64,000 bases of DNA from Streptomyces noursei. Lineage in GTDB: Bacteria; Actinomycetota; Actinomycetes; Streptomycetales; Streptomycetaceae. The position numbers and the translations under genes were made by a program. Where the stretch lies: contig NZ_CP070326.1 of the NCBI RefSeq assembly GCF_016917755.1, positions 3,720,001 to 3,784,000 on the forward strand. Reading direction: 5' to 3'. This document shows, one piece after another, positions 8,431 to 17,700 of the stretch. Below the pieces are notes generated by a model. It was given only the letters and a program-made list of their open reading frames with translations, did not search any database and had not been told where the DNA came from. The stretch's first letter is position 1; each line of letters starts with the position of its first letter.

Positions 8431-9555
8431 TCAGTGGTGCAGCAGCACCAGGTCGTCGCGGTGCACGACCTCGCGCTCATACGCCGGTCCCAGCTCGCGG
8501 GCCAGATCCCGGGTCGAACGACCAATCAATCGGGGGATTTCGCGGGCGTCGAAGTTGACGAGCCCCCGGGCGACCGCGTGACCGCCCGCGTCCCGCAGCT
8601 CGACCGGGTCCCCGGCGGAGAACTCGCCCTCGACGGCGGAGATCCCGGCGGGCAGCAGCGAGGAGTTCCGTTCGACGACGGCCCGCACCGCGCCGTCGTC
8701 CAGCACCAGGGCGCCCTGCGGCGTGGAGGCGTGCGCGAGCCACAGCAGCCGGTCGGCGGAGCGGCGGCCGGTGCGCAGGAAGTGGGTGCCGGTGGTGGCG
8801 CCGGCCAGCGCGTCGGCGGCGTGCACGGCGGAGGTGAGCACGACCGGGATGCCGGCCGCGGCCGCGATCCGGGCCGCCTCCACCTTGGTGACCATGCCGC
8901 CGGTCCCGACGCCGGACTTCCCGGCACTCCCGATGGAGATGCCCGTCAGGTCCTCGGGCCCGCTGACCACCTCTATCCGCGAGGTGCCGGGGGTGGCCGG
9001 GTCACCGTCGTAGAGGCCGTCCACGTCGGAGAGGAGGACCAGCAGGTCGGCGCGGACGAGGTGGGCGACGAGGGCGGCCAGCCGGTCATTGTCGCCGAAG
9101 CGGATCTCGTCGGTGGCGACGGTGTCGTTCTCGTTGACGATCGGCACCGCGCCCATGGCCAGCAGTTGGTCGAGGGTGCGGCAGGCGTTGCGGTAGTGGG
9201 CCCGGCGGCTGGTGTCGTCGGAGGTGAGCAGCACCTGGCCGACCCGGCGGCCGTAGCGGGCGAAGGAGGCGGTGTAGCGGGCGACCAGCAGGCCCTGGCC
9301 GACGCTGGCGGCGGCCTGCTGGCGGGCGAGGTCCCCAGGTCGGCGCTCCAGCCCCAGAGGGGCGAGGCCGGCGGCGATGGCCCCGGAGGAGACCAGCACG
9401 ATCTCCTTGTCCTGGTGCTTGGCGAGGACGTCCACCAGGGCGTCGACCCGGTCCGCGTCCAGTCCCCCGGTGGCCGTGGTCAGCGAGGACGAGCCGACCT
9501 TCACCACGATCCGGCGGGCGTCTTCCACGTCCTGCCTCTGCCCTGCCACCTGCAT
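8431..9555 (-). CDS. proB: Glutamate 5-kinase ProB
   Basis: 374 residues from ATG (MQVAGQRQDVEDARRIVVKVG). The first enzyme of proline synthesis, it phosphorylates glutamate. An amino-acid-kinase domain (IVVKVGSSSL at the start, later VLVSSGAIAAG and NENDTVA) is followed by a C-terminal PUA domain (about 285-360). A GTG at 9528 with AGAGG upstream is an alternative start, giving MEDARR. The longer reading to 9711 lacks family similarity in its extra residues. A perfect palindrome lies about 60 nt upstream. Confidence 0.95.
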   Translation of the reverse strand: MQVAGQRQDVEDARRIVVKVGSSSLTTATGGLDADRVDALVDVLAKHQDKEIVLVSSGAIAAGLAPLGLERRPGDLARQQAAASVGQGLLVARYTASFARYGRRVGQVLLTSDDTSRRAHYRNACRTLDQLLAMGAVPIVNENDTVATDEIRFGDNDRLAALVAHLVRADLLVLLSDVDGLYDGDPATPGTSRIEVVSGPEDLTGISIGSAGKSGVGTGGMVTKVEAARIAAAAGIPVVLTSAVHAADALAGATTGTHFLRTGRRSADRLLWLAHASTPQGALVLDDGAVRAVVERNSSLLPAGISAVEGEFSAGDPVELRDAGGHAVARGLVNFDAREIPRLIGRSTRDLARELGPAYEREVVHRDDLVLLHH

Positions 9556-9941
9556 ACCCCTGTGTTCGCCCGTGCTCGTCCGTGTTCGGCTGTACCAGCC
9601 GATGCATTTAGCCGTACGGAATCCGTACAGCGGCAATCTACGGCAGCACCCCCTGCCGACGCCTCGCCATATCGCCTGGCGGACGCCCCGCGGACACCGG
9701 GATCCGCGCATTCCAAGTCGAGGCCGAAAAAACTAAGACGGATATCGACGCTCGAAGGTTGCGTTCGATTGGTCCGTTTCGCGGTGAAGAGAGCCACATC
9801 AGATTGGCACCAAGGCCAACGAGGTCATACGGTCGGGTGTCCATCGGTCCCGTTTCGTCGCCTCGGCGGCGTCGCAGCGCGGGACCGGCCGCCGTCCCCG
9901 GCCTCCCCCCATGACCTTTCTGCTGCCAGGAGCCCCCTCCC
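9556..9941. other. Divergent intergenic region between proB and the TagF-like gene
   Basis: 386 nt with no convincing gene. It should hold the promoters of proB (leftward) and of the TagF-like gene (rightward). The only clear structure is the palindrome at 9614-9628. The stretch near 9720-9760 is less GC-rich than its surroundings. Confidence 0.6.
9614..9628. promoter_or_regulatory. Perfect palindrome upstream of proB (possible operator)
   Basis: GTACGGA-A-TCCGTAC, two 7-nt arms around one base, about 60 nt before the proB start. The size and position suit a dimeric repressor site. No regulator is identified. Confidence 0.4.
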
Positions 9942-12029
9942 GTGCCTTCCGCCGGAATCGCCCCCAGACGAGCCGTCCAGCTCGCGGCGCTCTTCGCGAT
10001 GATGGTCGCGTTCACCGCCCAGCTGATCGGCGCACTGCTGCCCGTCATTCCGCTGTTCATCGCAGCGTCAGTGGTCAACCTGGGGCTTGACCTGGTCCTC
10101 CAGCACCAGCAGCCGGCCCTGCTCGCCCTGCTCGGCCGGATCCGCTTCGACGTGACGGTACGTCAGCTGCTGCGGGACATACTGATGTTGGTCGGCCTGC
10201 TGCACATCGACGGCATCAACCCCCTGGAGGAGCAGGCCCCCCTCACCATCACCCTGCTCGCCTTCTACGGCACCCACTTCGTGTGCCAGGCGGTCGCGGT
10301 CCTGGTCCGCCGCTCCCGGAGCCTGCCGTTCGTCACCCGCAACATCGACGCGAGCGCGCTGGGACTCGCCGACGCCCCGCCGCGGCTCCTCTACCGCCAG
10401 ACGGGCCGGCGGCTGCTGCGCTTCTCGGTGCCCACCACGACCGGAATGATGATCACCGCGGTCACCGGCAACGTCTTCTGGGGCGGCATCGGCATCGGCG
10501 TCGCCCTGCTGCTCTCGGCCGGCGGCACCCTCTACTTGAGCAGCTGGCTGCTGCCCGGCAAACAGGTCGTCGGCGAGCAGCGCGCCCTGGCCTGGCTGGA
10601 CAACTGGCTGGCCGCCTACCGGCCGACGGTCGGCATGTACTTCTCCGGCGGCGTCACCTCCGCCTACCAGGCCAACATGTGGCTCGACACCCTGGCCGGG
10701 CTGGACGGCAAGCCGATCATCATCCTCCGCGAGCGGTTCATGGTGCAGAAGATCGAGGCCACCGACATCCCGATCGTCTGCATCCCCAAGGTCGCCCACC
10801 TCATGCGGCTGGAGCACTCCACCCTCAAGGCTCTGCTACACCCGGCGAACTCCGGCAAGACCTCGCAGATCCTGCGGATCCCCTCCATCAAGCACGCCTT
10901 CATCAACCACGGCGAGAGCGACAAACTCTCCTCCTGCAACCCCTACGCCAAGGCGTACGACGAGGTGTGGGTGGCCGGCCAGGCGGCCCGGGACCGCTAT
11001 CAACTCGCCGACATCGGCATCGAGGACAAGGACGTCGTGGAGGTCGGCCGCCCCCAACTGACGCCGATCCGGCCCTACGAGGGCGCCCCGATCGGCCGGT
11101 ACACCACCGTGCTCTACGCCCCCACCTGGGAGGGCTGGGACGGCAATCCGGGCAACACCTCGGTGATCCTGGCCGGCGAGAACCTCGTCCGCGCGCTGCT
11201 CGCCGACCCCTCGGTCCGGCTGCTCTACAAGCCGCACCCGATGACCGGCTCGGTGGACCCGCGGGCGGGCGCCGCCGACATCCGCATCCAGGCCATGATC
11301 GCGGCGGCCAACGCCCGGCGCGGCGGCGCGCTGCCCGGCCCGGAGGCCGCCGCCGAACTGACCCGCCGCACCGCCGAGCTGGACCGGCTGACCACCGCCG
11401 ACTTCCGCAAGAGCGCCGACGAACTGGAGCGGATGCGGCTGCAGGGCACCCCCGAGGAGGGCCACGCGGCCGCCGTCGAGGCCGCGGTCACCGCTTGGGA
11501 GGAGGCGTACTGGGACGCCTTCCCGGAGTGGGAACACCGCGTCATCACCACCGTGCGCCCCAGCATCTTCGCCTGCTTCAACCAGGCGGACCTGCTGATC
11601 AGCGACGTCTCCAGCGTGGTCTCCGACTACCTGACCAGCGAGAAGCCGTACGCCGTCGCCAACACCTCCGGGTTGGCCGAGGACGACTTCCGCGCGCAGT
11701 TCCCGACCGTGCGGGCGGCCACCATCCTCACGCCCGACGGCTCCGGGGTGCCCGCGCTGCTGGAATCGGTCCGCGACCCGGAGCGGGACGTCCTGGCCGC
11801 GGCCCGCGCCGAGCTCAAGGAACACCTGCTCGGGCCGTCCGACCCGCCCTCGACGGTCCGCTTCAACGAGGCCGCGGTGGAGCTGTGCGCCCGGGCCGAC
11901 GAGCGGCGCCGGCGGATGGAGAACCGGCTGTCCGGGATCCCCGTCCAGCGCTCGCAGCAGGCCACGACCGCCGCCGGGACGGCCCGGCCGGGCTCCGGTG
12001 GCGCCTCGGACTCCCCCGCCGCCGTCTAG
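9942..12029 (+). CDS. TagF-like CDP-glycerol glycerophosphotransferase family protein
   Basis: 695 residues, GTG start with AGGAG 9 nt upstream. The N-terminal 200 residues hold several membrane segments. A Glyphos_transf domain follows with NHGESDK near 321, YAPTW near 391, YKPHP near 428 and ISDVSSV near 552. Enzymes of this family build poly(polyol phosphate) wall polymers. Between YKPHP and SDVSS lies an extra charged helical insert (about 440-520). By position it matches SCO2590, which I recall being connected with the spore-wall complex and the LCP gene seen at 244-2073. The exact polymer cannot be deduced. Confidence 0.88.
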   Translation: MPSAGIAPRRAVQLAALFAMMVAFTAQLIGALLPVIPLFIAASVVNLGLDLVLQHQQPALLALLGRIRFDVTVRQLLRDILMLVGLLHIDGINPLEEQAPLTITLLAFYGTHFVCQAVAVLVRRSRSLPFVTRNIDASALGLADAPPRLLYRQTGRRLLRFSVPTTTGMMITAVTGNVFWGGIGIGVALLLSAGGTLYLSSWLLPGKQVVGEQRALAWLDNWLAAYRPTVGMYFSGGVTSAYQANMWLDTLAGLDGKPIIILRERFMVQKIEATDIPIVCIPKVAHLMRLEHSTLKALLHPANSGKTSQILRIPSIKHAFINHGESDKLSSCNPYAKAYDEVWVAGQAARDRYQLADIGIEDKDVVEVGRPQLTPIRPYEGAPIGRYTTVLYAPTWEGWDGNPGNTSVILAGENLVRALLADPSVRLLYKPHPMTGSVDPRAGAADIRIQAMIAAANARRGGALPGPEAAAELTRRTAELDRLTTADFRKSADELERMRLQGTPEEGHAAAVEAAVTAWEEAYWDAFPEWEHRVITTVRPSIFACFNQADLLISDVSSVVSDYLTSEKPYAVANTSGLAEDDFRAQFPTVRAATILTPDGSGVPALLESVRDPERDVLAAARAELKEHLLGPSDPPSTVRFNEAAVELCARADERRRRMENRLSGIPVQRSQQATTAAGTARPGSGGASDSPAAV

Positions 12030-12060
12030 CCCGCAGCGGGCCGTCCACGGCCCCGTCGAC

Positions 12061-12106
12061 CGCACGCAGGCCCCGGGAGAAGAACTCCTCCCGGGGCCTG
12101 CGTGCG
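12061..12106. terminator. Bidirectional terminator between the TagF-like gene and obgE
   Basis: A perfect 19-bp stem (12061-12079 with 12088-12106) has an 8-nt loop AAGAACTC. It sits between two convergent genes, 31 nt past the TagF-like stop and 47 nt past the obgE stop, so it can serve both. Confidence 0.9.
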
Positions 12107-12152
12107 GTGTGCGGCTCCGGCCCGAGGGTCGGAGCGCGCCTGCGGACACTGC

Positions 12153-13589
12153 CTAGAACGGCGAGAAGCCGTCGTACTCGCCCTGCGCCTCGTCGCGCGC
12201 CGCGTCGCGGTCGCGGCGGCGCTGGGAGGCCGGGCGCGGGGCCTCGAACCGGTGGTCCTCGCCACGGCGGCCGAGCATCTCGGCGCCGGCCGACACCGAC
12301 GGCTCCCAGTCGAAGACCACGGCGTTGTCCTCGGGGCCGATCGCCACGCCGTCCATGGCGCGGGCGCCCGCCTTGAGGAGCGCGCCCTCCACGCCGAGGC
12401 GGTTGAGCCGGTCGGCAAGGTAGCCGACGGCCTCGTCGTTGTTGAAGTCGGTCTGGCGGACCCAGCGTTCGGGCTTCTCGCCGCGGACGCGGAAGAAGCC
12501 GTCGCCCTCCTGCGTGACCGTGAAGCCCGCGTCGTCGACCGCCTTGGGGCGGATCACGATCCGGGTGGCCTCCTGGACCGGCTTGGCGGCGCGCGCGGTG
12601 GCAACGATCTCCGCCAGGGCGTAGGACAGCTCCTTGAGGCCCTGGCGGGCGACCGCGGAGACCTCGAAGACGCGGTAGCCGCGCGCCTCCAGGTCCGGGC
12701 GGATCATGTCGGCGAGGTCCTTGCCGTCCGGGATGTCGATCTTGTTCAGGACGACCACCCGCGGCCGGTCGCCGAGGCCGCCGTACTGGCCCAGCTCCTC
12801 CTCGATGGCGTCGAGGTCGGAGACCGGGTCGCGGTCCGACTCCAGCGTGGCGGTGTCCAGGACGTGGACCAGCACCTCGCAGCGCTCGACGTGCCGCAGG
12901 AACTCCAGGCCCAGGCCCTTGCCCTGGCTGGCGCCGGGGATCAGGCCGGGGACGTCGGCGATGGTGTAGACCGTCGCACCGGCGGTCACCACGCCGAGGT
13001 TGGGCACCAGCGTCGTGAAGGGGTAGTCGGCGATCTTCGGCTTGGCCGCCGAGAGGACCGAGATCAGCGAGGACTTGCCGGCGCTCGGGTAGCCGACCAG
13101 CGCGACGTCCGCGACGGTCTTCAGCTCCAGCACGATGTCCCGGCCCTCGCCGGGCTCACCGAGCAGCGCGAAGCCGGGGGCCTTGCGGCGGGCCGAGGAC
13201 AGCGCGGCATTGCCCAAGCCGCCCCGGCCGCCCTGGCCGGCCACGAACCGCGTGCCCTGGCCCACCATGTCGGCCAGCACCTCGCCGTTCCCGTCCAGAA
13301 CGACCGTGCCGTCGGGCACCGGCAGGATCAGGTCCGTGCCGTTCTTGCCCTCGCGGTTGTCGCCGGCGCCCGGCTGGCCGTTGGTGGCCTTGCGGTGCGG
13401 GTGGTGGTGGTAGTCGAGGAGCGTGGTGACGTCCTGGTCGACGACCAGGATCACATCGCCGCCGCGGCCGCCGTTGCCGCCGTCGGGGCCGCCGAGCGGC
13501 TTGAACTTCTCCCGGTGTACGGAGGCGCAGCCGTGGCCTCCGTTACCCGCGGCGACGTGCAGCTCGACGCGGTCCACGAAGGTGGTCAT
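12153..13589 (-). CDS. obgE: GTPase Obg
   Basis: 478 residues, ATG start with GGAGG 10 nt upstream. A ribosome-associated GTPase tied to the 50S subunit and, in Streptomyces, to differentiation. The Obg fold occupies about 1-158 (Gly-rich). The G domain has GYPSAGKSSL near 166, FTTLVPNLG, DVPGLIPGAS and NKID, and an OCT domain lies in the C-terminal 100 residues. It follows rplU and rpmA on the same strand, as in most bacteria, with a strong terminator in between. Confidence 0.97.
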   Translation of the reverse strand: MTTFVDRVELHVAAGNGGHGCASVHREKFKPLGGPDGGNGGRGGDVILVVDQDVTTLLDYHHHPHRKATNGQPGAGDNREGKNGTDLILPVPDGTVVLDGNGEVLADMVGQGTRFVAGQGGRGGLGNAALSSARRKAPGFALLGEPGEGRDIVLELKTVADVALVGYPSAGKSSLISVLSAAKPKIADYPFTTLVPNLGVVTAGATVYTIADVPGLIPGASQGKGLGLEFLRHVERCEVLVHVLDTATLESDRDPVSDLDAIEEELGQYGGLGDRPRVVVLNKIDIPDGKDLADMIRPDLEARGYRVFEVSAVARQGLKELSYALAEIVATARAAKPVQEATRIVIRPKAVDDAGFTVTQEGDGFFRVRGEKPERWVRQTDFNNDEAVGYLADRLNRLGVEGALLKAGARAMDGVAIGPEDNAVVFDWEPSVSAGAEMLGRRGEDHRFEAPRPASQRRRDRDAARDEAQGEYDGFSPF

Positions 13590-13688
13590 GGTGGGGGTGC
13601 CTCCAGATCAGCGGGGTTGTCGTGCGTTGCCGTGCCGGTGATGCCGTGCACACGGCGGATGTGTCTCGTTCTTGTTCATAACGCGCAA

Positions 13689-13734
13689 GGGCGGACCCCT
13701 CTTCCCGCGTGACGCGGGAAGAGGCGGTCCGCCC
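13689..13734 (-). terminator. Terminator after rpmA
   Basis: A 21-bp stem with one bulged base: GGGCGGACC plus CCTCTTCCCGCG pairs with CGCGGGAAGAGG plus GGTCCGCCC, around a TGA loop. It lies 37 nt beyond the rpmA stop and before the obgE start, so it ends the rplU-rpmA transcript or limits read-through into obgE. Confidence 0.88.
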
Positions 13735-13770
13735 CTGACGTGCTGTCGACGTGTGTCGTCTCCGGCCGAA

Positions 13771-14028
13771 TTACTCGGCGATCGGGACGATGTTCACGAC
13801 CTTGCGGCCGCGGAAGGTGCCGAACTGCACCGCACCGGGCTGCAGGGCGAACAGGGTGTCGTCGCCACCGCGGCCGACGCCCGTGCCCGGGTGGAAGTGG
13901 GTGCCACGCTGGCGGACCAGGATCTCACCGGCGAGGACGGCCTGACCGCCGAAGCGCTTCACGCCGAGCCGCTGAGCATTGGAATCGCGACCGTTCCGAG
14001 TGGACGATGCGCCCTTCTTGTGTGCCAT
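13771..14028 (-). CDS. rpmA: 50S ribosomal protein L27
   Basis: 85 residues starting MAHKKGASSTRNGRDS, the typical L27 N-terminus, which reaches toward the peptidyl-transferase centre. No N-terminal extension needing Prp cleavage is present. It follows rplU after 14 nt and is probably cotranscribed. Confidence 0.99.
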   Translation of the reverse strand: MAHKKGASSTRNGRDSNAQRLGVKRFGGQAVLAGEILVRQRGTHFHPGTGVGRGGDDTLFALQPGAVQFGTFRGRKVVNIVPIAE

Positions 14029-14042
14029 GTCTCCTCAGTCCC

Positions 14043-14363
14043 TTACTTCGCCGGAGCGTCGATGCCGGTGATCTTCAGCGCCGTGTGGAGCTGGCGGTGG
14101 CCGATCCGCTTCTTGTAACCGGTCTTGTTCTTGTACTTCTGGATCCGGATCTTGTCGCCCTTGTGGTGGTCGACGACCTCGGCCTGGACCTTCACGCCAG
14201 CCAGGACCCACGGGTCGCTGGTGACCGCGTCACCATCGACGACCAGCAGCGTGGAGAGCTCGACGGTGTCGCCGACCTTGCTGGTGGACATGCGGTCAAC
14301 TTCGATGACGTCGCCAACAGCAACCTTCTGCTGGCGTCCGCCGGTGCGCACGATCGCGTACAC
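14043..14363 (-). CDS. rplU: 50S ribosomal protein L21
   Basis: 106 residues from a GTG at 14363 (VYAIVRTGGRQQKV), with GAGAGAG about 8 nt upstream. The C-terminus has the typical YKKRIGHRQLHT motif. Longer in-frame readings add unrelated residues from the intergenic region. First gene of the rplU-rpmA pair. Confidence 0.98.
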   Translation of the reverse strand: MYAIVRTGGRQQKVAVGDVIEVDRMSTSKVGDTVELSTLLVVDGDAVTSDPWVLAGVKVQAEVVDHHKGDKIRIQKYKNKTGYKKRIGHRQLHTALKITGIDAPAK

Positions 14364-14698
14364 GCGGAACTCTCTCTCGCTAGGTTTCGATCCTCTGATG
14401 CCAGCTGCTCTCACGGGCTCAGGGACGTCCCGTGGAATCCGACCCGTGGATGGCGGGTGGGACGAGCGGCCTCCCTCGGCAGGGCCGAGAGGTGTGTGCT
14501 CAGAAGGGGTGGTGTCACACAGACACCGACGGTCAAGGTTACGGGGCCTCGACCAGAGGGTCAAACCGGCCCCGGACCGCCTCGCGACGGTCCGGAGCCG
14601 GGCACTGCTCAGTTCTCCGCGGAAGCCCCCGGTGCAAGCACCGTTCCCCAAGCTCTCAACTCCGTTCGAGCAGGGGAGGCCCCATTCACTGGAGCGGG
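14364..14698. other. rne-rplU intergenic region with hairpin and repeat
   Basis: 335 nt without a gene. It holds an 8-bp hairpin (CCGGACCG at 14572-14579 with CGGTCCGG at 14588-14595), a possible rne terminator or rplU leader element. It also holds most of a dispersed repeat copy beginning at 14641. The rplU promoter should lie here. Confidence 0.6.
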
Positions 14699-14711
14699 TT
14701 ACGCCGCGCCC
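14641..14711 (+). repeat. Dispersed intergenic repeat, copy A
   Basis: About 71 nt, over 80% identical by eye to the inverse of 63487-63557. It shares CGTTCCCCA, GCTCTC, a TCGAGC-like arm and GGGGAGGCCCCA. It overlaps the last four rne codons and its stop. Confidence 0.65.
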
Positions 14712-17700
14712 TCCGAGGCTGCGGTCTTCTTGGCCGCCGCCTTCTTCGTCGTCGTCTTCTTCGTGGTGGTCTTCTTCGCCGCGGCCTTCTTGGCGGTGGT
14801 CTTCTTCGCCGCCGTCTTCTTCGTGGTGGTCTTCTTCGCCGCGGCCTTCTTGGCCGTGGTCTTCTTCGCCGCCGCCTTCTTCACGGTCTTCTTCGCCGCG
14901 GGCGCCGGCTCGGCGGCCTCAGCGCCCTCGGCAGCCTCGACGGGCTGCTCGGGCGCCTCGGCCACCGCCTCGGGCGTCGGCTCGGCGACCGGGGCGCTGA
15001 TCACGATCGTCCCCGCGGCCTCACCCACCACGGCCTCCGGCGAACCGGCCGGCGCGGACGCCCGCCGGGTGGCCCGGCGACGCGGACGGGACGGCGCGGG
15101 CTCCGCGGCGGGAGCGGGCTCCGCCGCCGGCGCCTCGGCGACCGGCTCCGGAGCGGGCTCCGGCTCGGCGGCCGGCAGCACGATCGCGGCGGCCTCCTCA
15201 GCGGCCTTGGGCGCACCCGCCGGCGCCGACACCTTCCGGCTCACCCGGCGGCGGCCACGGCCCCGCCCGGTGGCGGCGGCCTCGGCCTCCGCGGGGCTGC
15301 CGAACCACTCGTCGGTGCCGTCCACCGACGGCTGCAGCTGCGCCTCGGTCACCGCGACCGGCTCCAGCTCCGGCATCGCCTCCTCCGCCGGGGCGGCCTC
15401 CGCGGCGACCTCGACGGGCTGCTCCGGCTGGGCACCGTTCGCCCCGGCCTTGCCCTTCTTCTTGCGCTTGCCACCGGCCGACGGCTGGTCGACGTGGACG
15501 ATCACGCCGCGGCCGTTGCAGTGCACGCACTGCTCGGAGAAGGACTCCAGCAGGCCCTGGCCGACCCGCTTACGGGTCATCTGGACCAGGCCCAGCGAGG
15601 TGACCTCGGCCACCTGGTGCTTGGTGCGGTCCCGGCCCAGGCACTCCAGCAGGCGCCGCAGCACCAGATCCCGGTTGGACTCCAGAACCATGTCGATGAA
15701 GTCGATGACGACGATGCCGCCCAGGTCGCGCAGCCGCAGCTGGCGCACGATCTCCTCGGCCGCCTCCAGGTTGTTCCGGGTGACGGTCTCCTCGAGGTTG
15801 CCGCCCTGACCGGTGAACTTCCCGGTGTTGACGTCGATCACGACCATGGCTTCGGTCTTGTCGATCACCAGCGAACCGCCGCTGGGCAGCCAGACCTTGC
15901 GGTCCAGCGCCTTCATCAGCTGCTCGTCGATCCGGTACGTCGCGAAGACGTCGACCTCGGAGGTCCACCGCTGGAGCCGGTCCACGAGGTCCGGCGCCAC
16001 GTGCGAGACATAGCCGTGGATGGTCTGCCAGGCGTCGTCACCGCTGACGATGACCTTGGAGAAGTCCTCGTTGAAGATGTCGCGGACGACCCGGACGGTC
16101 ATGTCCGGCTCGCCGTAGAGCAGGCTCGGCGAGCCGGTGGAGGCCGCCTTCGCCTTCTTCTGGATCTCTTCCCACTGAGCCTGCAGCCGCTCGACGTCCC
16201 GGCGCAGCTCGTCCTCGCTCGCGCCCTCCGCTGCGGTGCGCACGATGACGCCCGCGTCCTCGGGGACGATCTTCTTGAGGATCTGCTTCAGCCGGGCCCG
16301 CTCGGTGTCCGGGAGCTTGCGGCTGATACCGGTCATCGAGCCCTCGGGCACGTAGACCAGGTAGCGGCCGGGCAGCGAGACCTGGCTGGTCAGCCGGGCA
16401 CCCTTGTGACCGATCGGGTCCTTGGTGACCTGCACCAGGACGGACTGGCCGGACTTCAGCGCGGTCTCGATGCGGCGCGGGCCGTTGGCCATGCCCAGCG
16501 CCTCGAAGTTGACCTCGCCGGCGTACAGCACGGCGTTGCGGCCCTTGCCGATGTCGACGAAGGCGGCCTCCATCGACGGCAGGACGTTCTGGACCTTGCC
16601 CAGGTAGACGTTGCCGACGTACGAGGTGGCCTGCTCCTTGTTGACGAAGTGCTCCACGAGCACGTTGTCCTCAAGAACGCCGATCTGGGTGCGCTCGCCG
16701 CTCTGGCGGACCACCATCACCCGCTCGACGGCCTCCCGGCGCGCCAGGAACTCCGCCTCGGTGATGATCGGCACCCGGCGGCGGCCCTGCTCACGCCCCT
16801 CGCGACGGCGCTGCTTCTTGGCCTCCAGGCGCGTCGAGCCCTTGATGGACTGGACCTCGTCGGCGCCGGTGCCCTCGTCCTTCTTGCGGGGCTCGCGGAC
16901 CTTGACGACGGTGCGCTCCGGGTCGTCGGTGTGCGTGGTCTCGCCCTCGGCGGGCTCGCCGCTGCGCCGGCGGCGACGCCGACGACGACGGCTGCTGCTG
17001 GTGCTGGCAGCGCCCTCGGACTGCTCCTCGGCGGTCAGCTCCTCGCCCTCGGCGACCTCCTCGGCCTCCTCGGCGCCCGGCTCCTCGGCAGCGCCGCCCT
17101 CGGCGGGCTGCTCCTCCGCGCCCTCGGCCAGGTCACCGCGGCGACGACGACGGCCACCGCGACGGCGACGACGCGAGGGGCGCTCGCCCTCCTCGGCCTC
17201 GGCGTGCTCCTCCTCGACCTCCTCGGCTTCCTCGGCCTCCTCGACCTCGGCGGCCTCCTCGGCAGCGGGCGCCACGGCGGGGCCGGCGCTCGCACCGGAC
17301 GGCTCCTCGGCCGGCGCGGCGGCCATCGGCTCGGCCTCGGCGGGCTCGCCGCGACGACGGCGACGGCGACGCGAGGCACCCGCCGGCGCCTCCTCGGGCG
17401 TCTCCACGGTCGACTCCGCCTCCTGGCGGGCGGCGGCGTGCTCGGCGGCGGCGCTCTCGGGGGTCTGGAACATCGGCTCGGCGAAGACCGGGGCCTGGAA
17501 GACGGCCGTCGGCGGCCGCTGCGCCCGGCGGCGACCGCGCGCCGGCGCCTCGGTCGAGGGCTCCTCCTCGGTACGGGCCGCGGGTGCAGCAGCGCGCGCG
17601 GCGTCAGCCGCTCCGGTGGAGCCGGCGCCTGCGACGGAAGCCTCCGCGGGCCGCTCGGCACGGCGACGCGACCGGCGACGCGGGGCCTCGGCGGCCTCCT

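Noticed and set aside
13751..14118. Plus-strand frames over rpmA and rplU
   Set aside because: Shadows of ribosomal protein genes, with no independent support.
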